NCBI RefSeq assembly: GCF_965638725.1
Contig: NC_134950.1
Span: forward strand, 24,022,932 to 24,086,931
Direction of reading: 5' to 3'
Length of the DNA stretch: 64,000 nucleotides
DNA from: Aptenodytes patagonicus
Lineage: Eukaryota; Chordata; Aves; Sphenisciformes; Spheniscidae
The position numbers and the translations under genes were made by a program. The notes beneath the pieces are model-generated. The model ran no database searches and was not told the DNA's origin. It worked only from the letters and a program-made list of their open reading frames with translations. Positions 50,101-61,229 of this stretch are shown in pieces; position 1 is the stretch's first letter; each line of letters starts with the position of its first letter.

Positions 50101-53100
50101 TACAAAAACTATTACTGGGATGCAGTTATTCTCCAGCCTTGCTGATGGAGTGTTTCTGTCAAGAAATTGTTCCAAGACTCTGTATCCCAAAAGTGTGTAG
50201 TAAGAGGGAGCATGATTTTTTGTGAAGGGCAAGATATGGGTCCTGTTTTCTGCTCCAAACAGAAATGTTCACTGGTGCACTGTTTAAGTTCCTGTTCTAG
50301 ACTTTTTCCTTGGTTTAAATAATTGTCATAGAGTAGTCAAGGGAGAATGTCATACAACACAGAATGGATAACAAGAAAACAAACTGATTCTTGAAATGCT
50401 TTGCTTGATTAACTAACCTAAATGTGAAACGATCTTAAGGGTTGAACTGTTTTCCTCACTGAAAATAGTCCTTTATTTCAAATGCATACATTCTGTTGAT
50501 AAAAATATTTTATCACAAGGGGGCACCAAAGATTTTTCTTACAGAACAGAACTTTAGTTGTTTTTCTTCTTGCTTTAACCCTTACACACCCTTACACACT
50601 AACGCAATGTTACAAATGCAAAATCTTTCGAATAGCTTAAAGCAAGGGTGGCCGTAATTCCTGCCCCTAGGAGGTGCATACCAAAGTCTTCAAGAGAAGA
50701 GTGGCATCCTGGGAAGCAATTCAGATGGTATTACTTCTCTAGGGCCTCCTTTACAGGGTGAAGCTGTGCTGGGCACACAGCCAGGTCCTACAGCAACCAG
50801 GCAAGATCACAGAATCATAGATTAGTCTAAACAGAGCCTGCTGGCTCAGTTCCTCTCTCAGCCATGGACTTGGATTGTCCGGCAGTCTCCATGCCAGCCC
50901 GGTGTTGGCTATAAAATGTAACTCTCATATGGAAGTGTTGCAGTTGAAGTATTGGAGAATTGAGTTTCAGGAGCTGCACGCTCTGGACTTTATTTCCCAA
51001 CTACAGAAAATGTATTTGATACTAAAATCCAATAGAGTTTTACAAAGCATGGATTACATGCAAGTGCATCCTCAATCTATCATGATTTAAAATGATCACA
51101 GGAAAAATATCTTGTTGTATGCATTTTATTCATACTTAATTGATGTTCTGATAGCTTTAGTGAACATGAAAGGGAAAACATTAACTTTTTTAAACTCAAA
51201 ATTGGGAAGGGGCTAAGTATTCCCACATAAGATATTTTAAGCAATATCAGAATGGCAGCATTTTTTCAGTTTTAGTCTGTTAAATGAAGACTGAATTGAG
51301 AATTTGGGAACTTAATGTGTTCTTTATTCTTTAACTAGGTACTTCTGGAGTCCAGGAGAGCAATAGGTAGGGAAGTAGAATACCTACAAAATAAGAAGGC
51401 TGTAATTTTATATGCTTCTCTGAAGCATTATTGAAATCTTACAGAGCACCTATTAGTTATGGATTATTATACCATTCTTAACACCTGTTGTATTGACACT
51501 GCTGTGTTCTGGAAGCTGATGTACGCAAAATCTTTTTCTTCTTTCCTCCTGATTTTTTTTTTTTAAGCTGGATCAGTCTCCCAGTCTGCTTTATTATACA
51601 GCTACACAAGCAGCCATGGCAGTATAACACAAAAAGGTGGGAACTGATGGTCAGTGGGATGTGCTGTCTCAAACAGCACTGCTGCTATCCACAGGCTTGA
51701 TGCATCAGTAATATACCACATGGATAACTTAGTTCTTAGCTGGGGAATCATGGGTTTGGGGACTGTTGTTGACATCTCTTTGATTGTAACAGCAAGACTG
51801 GAAAGACAGGCATGCATTTAGTGTTTCTTGTTGGGTATATGCCACCTATTGCCAGGAGATGATCTTGTTAAAGGATGTGTTTGGCATTATTGGCTTATGT
51901 TATTTCTATCTACTGAAGCTTCTTCATATGCCTCTTGTGTTGGCCCCTTAGTTGACTAGAACACCTGTTAAGCCAAGATCAAGGAACTGACCTGACTTAA
52001 ACCAAGCTACAAGTAACCCCAAAAAAATAAAATTGTCATGGAATTTGCTTGCACAACTAAACGTAAGAAGTGGTGGTAAACTTGCAAAGCTTAAATTAGC
52101 AGAGCCAAAATGTGTTATAAAACATGACTCCAGTTTATCTACATGAAAAATAGAGAATAGACAGTGACAATGCGATCTTGTACATAGTGCCAAAATTTCT
52201 GATACATCCCCTGATAGTGAAATCTCTGTGAGAAATAACTGTCATAGTTTCTTCTGATCTGTATCTTATGTTTCAGTTGAAAGCTATGCTAACTGTAGTA
52301 GGGCTGCTAGCAATAAATTTTCTCTGCCTTGCTGTAAACTTATGTACCATGCCATTTTTTTTCTTGTATGTGGTTTGACAGCTGTGGGTCTAATAGTTCT
52401 TTCCTGATTTTCATACTGTCTTCACAAAATGAGTTTATTCCTAATACACTTCTTCAAACTGCCACAATCTTGCTGAATATTTTTTTTCATAGAATCATTA
52501 GACTTTCAATTAAGTCTTAATGCTCCTTTCCAAAATTAGGAGAATATCACACTATCTTTTCTAAAGTTCTAGCACTTATCTCTTAAGACACTAATACAAA
52601 TTTCTGAAGGGATCAGATGACTGCAGGTATGAAGTAGGTAGCTGGCATGTATGAGGTAGCAAGAGTACAAATGTATATCATAAATTCCTAAGTAGTCCTT
52701 CCAAATTCTGATTCACTTTCCAGGTATGCCTCTGTATTCCCTTTATCTTTTCCAAGACCCATACTAAGCAAAGGGAAATCAAACTTTAAATAAAGCCTTT
52801 AAACTTGATACAATACCTCTACCTTGTCCTGGTAGAATAAGATTGTTATAGGAATCCTTGGGCTGCTGGTGACATGGACAAGTCAAGGAATATTCTCCAG
52901 TGACTATCCAAATAGAGACTTTTGTAGAGGTCAAGCTCCTTGGACCTGCATTCCCTCTGACAGTCTCCTCCACTAGTAAAAGGTTTCTAATGTTGATAGA
53001 CCAAAGCTATGTTGCATCTCTTCATTTACTATTTAGCCCTTCCTATTTTATTTTTAAGCACTTTCTTTTTTTTCTCTTCACCTAGACAATCTTCAGGAAT

Positions 53101-55434
53101 TTTTTTTTTCTCCTTTCAGAACTCTTTTGAGTGCTCATATTCCAAATATGTGTTTCCTCAGGTGTCTGCATTAACTACTTCTGACAGCCACAGAATTGCA
53201 TTAAATTGTGCCGTAAACTAGAACTATCAGATTCAACACACAGAGGCTGTACCACCACAACAGGCAGCTTCTGCCATTTTGTCAACAGAATAATTTAAAG
53301 TATTTATGGGCCAGCCATCTGATGATCAATTTGTGTTTTCCTCTCAGGATCTGACTCCCATTTCGGCAGTTCTGCAATCAATATTTAAATAGGTTTCGTA
53401 GCACCTGTTTTCAGTTTGAGATTGTTGCTTTCAGATGCAAAAGCTAAAATGCACGTGGCAATCATCCAAAGAAGAAAGAGTAGTTACATTTAACTAAAGT
53501 TGGATTTCTGTAGAGATATTTAGGTATTAAAGATATCACATGATGAAATGCCCACCTATATCTGAGATGGGGAGTTTCTATTGAAAATTGATGGGAATTG
53601 GTTCATAGCTGCCTTTGGAGAACCCTCTAGATGCCTATCTGCTTTTTTTTTTTTTTTTAATAGTGTTTGCTACTTTTTGAATGAATAATTAATTATGGGG
53701 ATGTTCATGACTTCACTGTGACCACTGCCAGGAATCAAACACAGGTTAGCACCTAAAAACACAAGTGTGCATTTGGATTTAATAAAGCAATCCAATTTAT
53801 GTCTTGTCTTTATTTGAGCAAGTCACAAGGAGGAGACTTGTTCACCCAGCAAGCTGACATAGCTTACATGCTTGTTTCTTTGAGTGCAAAGTTCTCAGCA
53901 GTTTTGATCTGATTTGCCTGGGTGATACTGTGAAACACTTTCCCTGGTAAATGCTTGAAAGCATAAATTTCTGAGAAGTGTGGAGGAAAGGGACAATGAC
54001 GGATTGAAGTCTTGACTGAAAGTTCACCTCTCCAAATGGCTCTTCAGTAATGAGCAGAGGAGGGAGATGCCAGCAGGGATGGAGAGGACCAATTTATGTC
54101 TTCCTCCCATTTGTCTTCCTGTGCAGATCTCTTCCTGTGCTGGCCTTCTGCTAGATTACCATTTTCTCAAAATGCTAATAATTTGAAACCTACTTCTAGC
54201 CTTTTTACTTTCTTTTGTCTAGAATTTTACTGGTATCACCTTTTTTAGAACTTATTCTCCATCCTGTCTAGCCATTCATCTTTTCTACAAGATCAAGTGC
54301 TTTTTGGGATAGATCACGGCTTTGACTATGTGAAACATTCTGTAGGTCTGCAGTTCTGCTAAGAAATAATCATCAAAATGAAAATAAGAGAAGAACATGG
54401 AAAGAGAAAAATGTGGAAAAGAAGGAAAATGAGCATAATCTTTATGTCTCAGCTTCACCAGCTGGTGAAATTTTAACTGGCAATATAAAATCAGGACTGA
54501 AACACACACACACAAAATATTTGATCTAAATGTGTGTTGTTAACTAAATTAATGAGAAAGTGATAATGACTGCTAATAGATTCTCCATGAGAGAGTACAG
54601 TGTGTCTTTCCAGATGAGCTTATTCCAAAATGCAATCTTTGAAGCACACTACAAAGAGAACAAAGACCTAAGAGTCTTGTATGAAAATGTAGCAGATGAT
54701 AGAAGGAGAAAAAAAAGACTTCTTTTTTATTGTCTCATTTCCAAACTTCAATTCTTTCGAAGCTGACTTGTGGCTTCCACTTTTAATGTTAAAAAGGATG
54801 CATTCGTCATGTTTCTGTTGTTGTGTTTGCTTCAAAAATTACAAGCAACTAGGGAAGTTTAGGAGAATGTTATACATCAAATGCTATGTCTAAACCTACA
54901 TCAGAAAGAAAAAGGGGCAGGGGGAAAAGGAGTGGAGTGAACATTAGCTTAAACATTTGAAATCATATTAAGTAGTTTGGTTATAAGACAATGCAGTCTC
55001 ATATATAATGCAGTGCAATTATTCTACCTGTTGGAAAGGTTTCACTTTACATTTTATGGGCCATCTTGTTATGCATATTTCTCTTACATATGTATTAGGT
55101 ATACCTATTTGAAATATTTCATAATCACAATGATACATGGCACTAAGAAATCATGTGTTTAAATGTATGCCATTCAGTGTTAACCTACTGTTTATGATGT
55201 CTTATTGAACAGAATTTGCATACAGAGAACATAAGGATAGTTAATACTTCAGAATACTGATCATACTATTTAAATTGTCCATAGCTCACTTAAGTTTGAA
55301 TCTTTATATTTTATTCTTTGCTTCTGTTGAATACACTTTTCATATATATTAAACTTTTGGCTGAAATGGGTATCTTGGCTATGATATTATTCAGCTTATC
55401 TCTTAGGTCTTTGGAAATACTGTTCTTCCCTTAA

Positions 55435-55445
55435 GGGGGGGGGGG
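55435..55445 (+). repeat. G11 homopolymer
   Basis: Eleven G residues followed by ACGGG in the intergenic spacer. Such runs are often mis-sized in assemblies. Confidence 0.9.
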
Positions 55446-56974
55446 ACGGGACACCACAAAGCATTCCACCCTAAAAAGCTAATCAAACAGCTAACAACGT
55501 TACACCAAGACAATTAGAAGAGGCATTATTCTGGCATTTAGTAATTAGAACAGTGATTGTGGTATTTGGGCAGGCACCCTCAGGAGTGGGAATGCACATC
55601 TGGAGTAGAGGGTGCAAAATACCATGTGTTTCTCGGACATGAAGCCATTTTCCCTGCCTCTATGATATCTGATTTGCTGCTTGTTAATTTTTGACAGTCA
55701 TCGATTCCTGGACTTCAAGCTGTAGTCCCTGAGCATGTGCATTTGTTCTGTTTTTACTTGATCATGGATTCCACCAAAGTCATGTATGAATTAAAACAAA
55801 ACTTTTTTTCACAGCTGAAGGGTATGACTGGAGATACTATACTGTTCTGTGAAAGGCAGCACAAATGGTAGAGTTTGCAGGGAATGGGAAGATCTTGGTG
55901 CATTTTGGGCAGTTTCTGAGCACAGCTGATGGATTAGGCTTCTCAAAGGAGCCCTTCATGTAACTTGCATACATGACATCTTGTACGACTGATACCAGTG
56001 GGATTTATGCCGAGCTACTGAAATCAGTGCTGTTCTGGAAATAAGCAGCAGCAGAACCTTTGAGGGAACTTTCATGCCAAAAAACCCTGAAGGTGTCTGA
56101 AGAATTCATGCAGTTCTAGGATCAGATACTCGCCAGGTAGGATGTTGTCAGATCCCAGTTGTGGAACACCTGAAGTCCACTGAAATCCTCATATAGGAGC
56201 CTGAATTCCTTCTTTGTACACAGCTTTCGCTGACCATACCAGAAATGTGACTTTTTCTTATATCCTGGAGTACCCCCTTGAGCCAAGGAAGAAACTAACA
56301 TTCTGGGAGTAGACTCTATTCTATGTCTCTTAATGTCTTTTCTCCTTCCACCTAGGCTATTTATAAACTTTTCCCTAACTGGGGGAAAATGCCTTTGGAT
56401 TTCTGCTAGGTCTGGGCCCTGGCAGCAGGAGGAAGCAGGGAAGGCTGTTACCGAGGCTGCAGGTTGTGTTTCTGGCACATCACAATGGAGCCATTTGTAC
56501 CTGTTAGGAAACAGCCCAGGTTTCATCTCAGCCTTAGCAATATGAAGCTCCTCACCTTTTCTTACTTGGCTGCAGTGGAAGTTCTCTACCATAGATAGGG
56601 ATGACTTTGTTACTTGGGATCAAGCCTTACAGCCCGCTTATGGATGCAGAATTATTTGATACATGATGTAAATCTGTTGGTCATTAGTCATATGGTGTGA
56701 GATTTTTTTAAGGCAAAATCCCACGTGGCTGAAGGGTTTTGCTAACATAGGAGAAAGTAGAATATAATTTTGGACTAAGAACTGCCTAGGTCGGTTGAGA
56801 AAAGAGTGTTTAATTTCATTTCTTGCTGCAAGTATCCTCAAATTCCTAGTTCACAGGCATCTCTTTTGGGACCGTATCATCAGCGTGCCTGATATCCGAG
56901 TCTGCTTCAGGGAGCTTTGCATCAGCAGTAGAAGTATTTGCTTACTGCTCAGCTCTTCCCGTGCATTGTTTGCA

Positions 56975-56987
56975 GTGCCATAGCAAC
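56975..56987 (+). promoter_or_regulatory. Candidate RFX X-box upstream of RGS22
   Basis: GTGCC-AT-AGCAAC lies 180 bases upstream of the RGS22 start codon. The AGCAAC half-site and two-base spacer fit the X-box consensus (GTNRCC-N-RGYAAC) with one base missing in the left half. The surrounding 56,940-57,180 is GC-richer than its flanks, as expected of a promoter. The role is inferred. Confidence 0.45.
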
Positions 56988-57166
56988 CCTGCTTGCTGTG
57001 AGACGCGCAGCAGGGCCCGCCTGCCCTGGTGCAGACCAGCAGTCCCTAGCCAGGCCCAGGGACTCTGCAGCTTCTATTTCTGGTCTGCAGTCAAGGATAT
57101 CACCTTTGCAAATGAGATCGTAAGCTTGCAGGTGTGGGTGCCGGCCCTTATGTATGTAGATCCAGA

Positions 57167-57191
57167 ATGCAGCTGAAGAGGCTTACCACTG
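57167..57191 (+). CDS. RGS22: RGS22 coding exon 1 (25 coding bases)
   Basis: Encodes MQLKRLTT plus one base at donor ACTG|GTATGT. Upstream ATGs at about 57,113 and 57,150 open very short frames and do not reach the donor in phase. This exon is chosen because it matches the human start in length, phase and the KRLT…EPP text. Confidence 0.75.
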
Positions 57192-60100
57192 GTATGTAGT
57201 GCTTTCCACAGGGTGATGGACTGACTCCATGTCAGACAGGGGGTCTGACCCCAGGGTGATTGTCTCAGGTACAGAAACGGTGGTACAAAAGAGGGAGATT
57301 TTGAACTGTTAGGTTTAAACTTGCCTAGCAAAATTCATGAATCTGAAGAGAGAACTTTGCTCCCTTCAAATGGCATCACAAAAGGTGGAATATTCTCCTA
57401 GAATCAGTGAGATTTGGTTATCTGGGAGCACCCACAATTTTTTTTTTTTTTTTTAATTTTATCATATGATTCATAATATTTGCTGTTCAAGGCTCCCAGA
57501 GTCTCACACAAATCTTTATTTTCATTAAAACCAGCAAGCTTCTAATAATCAATTTTACAGAGGAAAGCTGAAAAGAAGTTAACTGATATGTATGAGAATA
57601 ATCTAGTTAAATAATACTTTCATTATATTTAAATCATTCTTGTGATATTCAACCTTTTTATGCATGGGCCAACATTACTCCATGTTCTTAGACTTTATTT
57701 TGTTTCCTCAGGCTAAGTTATTTTATTTCAGAATATCCAGGAAGGTTGTCATGCCTCACTACTTTTTGTTTCTGTTCAGTAATCATAGTTGAACAAGCTT
57801 GATTGTATTGCTTGGATAACACATGATATTTCATTTTTGTGTTTTAGAGCCTCCATGTATAACAGAAGAAGTGTTTGTAAGTATACTTTGTAAGGCTTGA
57901 TCACTCATTTTGTCATGCAACTGTAGAGAAAAAAAGCAAAAAAACTTTTTGGAAACTATTGTCTGGTTTCTCATTTCTTTCCTCTGTCTAAGTATGGAGT
58001 ACTGAGTAATTTCTTACAATTTTCTCAGACAAAAAAAATACTTAGTTTGAAAATAATTAGAAAAAAAAAGGAAACAGGAAACTCTGGAGAATAGGGATGG
58101 AAATGGAAAGGAAAGTGAAATAGGATGAAGGAAGGAAACAATCAACTGAAAGGTTCAACATGACAGATTTAACAGTCTTCTCCTTACTTTACCTTTTCTG
58201 CCCTTTGCTCATAGCTAATTGTAGGTTTCCCTGATGTTTGTCTTCTTATTTGAAAGGTATATATGTTTACTTGTTACCTCATATGAAACAACACCTTAAA
58301 TCTTGCAGCTTAGGTAATGTTTGTCTCTTCCCCATTTTGGATGCCTTTGTAACTGTGTATTTTAAAGTATAAATGTATTGCTATTCCTTTTGGGAGCCTC
58401 TAGATACTAATATATTATCATAAACAGAATCAAGACTGAATTCAGGTAGAGATAAATGATATATATATATAGCAGATATTTAGCAAATATAAATATGTAC
58501 ATGAGAACAAACATATATATGAAAGCATCTCTCAATCGCACATTTACATTGCATTAAACCTTGATTCTGCAGGCTACTTAATGTCACTAGGCATGTTTGA
58601 CTCCAGGTGAACTTCACACAAGGACATGAAGCTGTCAGAGTTCTCTGCAGAACTGGAGTTTTGTACTAACTTTAACTTTTGACATTTAAAGATGCCATTT
58701 ATTATGTATTTTTCAAGAGTGGAGAGGTATTTATCATTTTAGTGGGTGCTGCAGTGTGAAATGCAAACCTTTCAAGATGGTGCCACTTTTACCCATGTTC
58801 AGCTTCTCCTTTGGTGTCTAATAATATTCCTGTACTTTTTCATGATGGCAGTAGTAGAGAAAGCTATCAAATACTATAGATAGAAAGTCATTAGGTTTGT
58901 TTCCACAAAATATCTAAGAAATATCTAATACCATTGCCAAAATGATTTTAAAATTCCTTTCAATGTTAAAAGAGTGATAGAAGCCAGGCCCAGGATATTC
59001 CTATTTGTACACAAATTGCATGAAGGCAAAACTGCAGTTTTGGACCAATTTTTAGCATACCTTGACCTCCAGTTGCAATTGTAAGTCAGCTTTTTCTAGT
59101 CATAATTTGGACTGTGCAGCGGGAAAGATGGCATGGGAAGAAATGAAACAAAATGCTTCCTAACACAAAAATCTAAGCTATAGTATTGTATATGCAAGTC
59201 CATAACCTATAATGTGCAAATATCAAAGTGCAACTATGCTTTCAAATGAAAATGAGACTGACCACAAAAAACCCTCAAAAAACCAGAGGAAAGTATATGG
59301 TGTATAGTTGCAGTAAGATCAGTAAGTAGTAAAGCTTGCATTAGTAAGATCATAAATATTTTATTGATTAATCAACAACTGTGTTTACATTTCTTGCTGT
59401 TATATGGGACTACAGAGAATTATATCCTTGGCACATTAAAAACACATTATCTGCATATTCTTAAAGAGCTTATACTTCAGCCAGTAATAAATGAATTGTT
59501 TTGAATAAGTCCTTTGAAACAATAAAATATTTACATGGGGTATTATCCCATATCTAGCTGTCTTCAGATTCATCCTTATCAGCATCAAATCTAATTGTGC
59601 ATTACCCAAACCAAACATGAGGCAGATTGCAGCTTGTTTCTAATGATTTTTTTTGTTAATTGTGTTATCACTTGCTGAATTGAGATTTCTGCATCTGATT
59701 GATTGCCTAGTGACATTAGCGAGAGGATTTTCTGTTGACTTCAAAATGCTTTGGGTTAGACACTTTGATTTAGTCAGTGCGCTAACATCTCTAGGTCCAT
59801 GGTACTGCAACTGCATTGGACCATGGGCCTGTGATCCAAAAAAACCCACGATCTCTGTAATGCAGAAAGCCTTGCTTTCAGTGTTGTTAGCGTTTTCCAG
59901 GAATGAGTGTGAGCTAACTTGCCTGTCCTGTATCAGTCACAGCAGCAACCACAAGTGCTAAGGAATAAATGTTGGCAGAATAAGGCCAGACAAACACCGT
60001 CAGATCTTGTCAGGCAGCACACAGGGGCCTTCCTGAGTTCCTGTTAAAGTAGATTAGCTCAAGATTTCTTCCTTACCTACGTACAAGCTGTCTCTATTTA

Positions 60101-61229
60101 GGTTAGACACTGTGGAGTTTGGATCAAGATACTGCCTGCCTACAAGTGATGCCATGTACACTGTGCATAACCTCTCTTTAACACTATTCCTCACTGGCAC
60201 ATTTCAATGCTATGAACTGAAGAAAGAGAAAAAAGATTTGTGTCACAAGACCTTTGCTGATATCGGCAAAACATTTGATTTAGGTGCATTCTCCTTGCGT
60301 AGCAAGGCAGAAATCATAGAATATTTAAGAAACTGAAACTATTAAAAACTGTTCAGGAGTCTTCATTATACTGAAGACAGATTTCTGAAGACCAATGGAA
60401 TAATGTTCTACTTTTACCCTCTGTTGAATTGAAATGGGGGTGGGGGTGTTATTGAGTGCATAAGAAGTAAGATTGGGATCCATACTTACTGATTTGTCAA
60501 CAGCAAAAAAATTTAGTTTCTATTCCACAGTTTTTGAGTCTTGTTAGCAGGATTTAAAATGCAGGGGTCAGAAAGGGTACAAAGCCACCTGCACATGCAG
60601 CCTTCACTTCTGATGAAGTCAACAGGAAGCCTCCCAGTTCTGTGATTCCAAGTATGGCATATACTGTTTGCTTGGTGAGCCAAATTATAGATCAGTGAAC
60701 TCCCTTTTATTCCCCAAACATCCCCCAAAACATTCCCAAGCAGCAGTGTGGGAGCAGAAGCAGGCTTTGGTGAACTTTTATATTCCCCTCCTTCCCAGAT
60801 GAGACAGAGAAAGGTATAATGTGGGGAATTTCTAGACTATTAGCTTATGCACATTTTTTCAAAAGTAAACATGCAGATTTCCAGCATTTAGAAGCTGTTG
60901 GGTTTATGAAGGCTTTATCTGTAAATTTCTTGGCAAAGGATTTACCTTCACGTGTGTTTTTTAAATTGCTAAGGAGCTCAGCTGTGTGCAATGGCTAGAA
61001 TATAACAACGATGCAATGATTATATTCTCAAAGGTGGGAAATAACATTTTGCAAAAGTTTGCATGTCATATCTCATGGAAAAATCATTGTTTGAGGCAAC
61101 AGTGCATTAAAACCATGTTAGCACAGATTAGTACAAGCTTTGCTTTGTGGTTTTGTCTCTCTGTAGGAAGAATGCTTAGCCACAGATGATATGCTTGTGG
61201 ACTACTTTAACGAATTTTTGAGTCTTCCG
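57167..61229 (+). CDS. RGS22: RGS22, regulator of G-protein signalling 22 (N-terminal part, three coding exons)
   Basis: RGS22 is a large testis-enriched protein with several RGS domains; it binds G-alpha 12/13 and 11 subunits in published work on the family. Only the N-terminus lies here. Exons 57167-57191, 57848-57876 and 61167-61229 join in phase to 39 codons. The first part reads MQLKRLTTEPPCITEEVF, the second EECLATDDMLVDYFNEFLSL followed by P. The recalled human start, MPEKRLTAEPP then TITEEEF, then LATDDFLVDYFNEFLSLP, aligns without gaps. All junctions are GT-AG. The ATG has A at -3. The next exon (human TFSEAI…) was not found before 64,000, so the gene continues out of the window. Confidence 0.9.
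57848..57876 (+). CDS. RGS22: RGS22 coding exon 2 (29-nt microexon)
   Basis: The acceptor GTGTTTTAG and donor TTT|GTAAGT bound 29 bases encoding (E)PPCITEEVF. The match to human EPPTITEEEF together with both splice sites makes this secure despite the size. Confidence 0.9.
57877..61166. other. RGS22 intron 2
   Basis: AT-rich intron; a short AT dinucleotide run at 58460-58471 is the only repeat noted. No element is recognised. Confidence 0.6.
61167..61229 (+). CDS. RGS22: RGS22 coding exon 3
   Basis: Twenty-one whole codons, EECLATDDMLVDYFNEFLSL then P, between acceptor CTCTCTGTAG and donor CCG|GTAAGT. This is the most conserved part of the RGS22 N-terminus. Confidence 0.95.

Larger units (their letters stand above)
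43930..56950. other. Intergenic spacer between FBXO43 and RGS22
   Basis: About 13 kb of AT-rich DNA in which I recognise no gene, RNA or clear CR1 copy. It holds A/C-rich low complexity at 47066-47175, T-runs (such as 53643-53658), a G11 run at 55435-55445 and an unexplained minus-strand frame of 156 codons at 56122-56592. Short CR1-end-like scraps (CAGAATCATAGATT at about 50,808) are too small to call. Confidence 0.55.

Noticed and set aside
50805-50823. CR1-end-like CAGAATCATAGATT scrap
   Set aside because: Too short, and the flanking bases do not continue as CR1.
56074-56092. Another alternative RGS22 start (MPKNPE, phase-compatible)
   Set aside because: Donor GTGTCT is poor and it lies upstream of the GC-richer promoter-like block.
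57229-57268. Alternative RGS22 first exon (ATG to a GTACAG donor, correct phase)
   Set aside because: It joins in phase, but its peptide resembles the human start less than the 57167-57191 exon, which also has the better donor (GTATGT).
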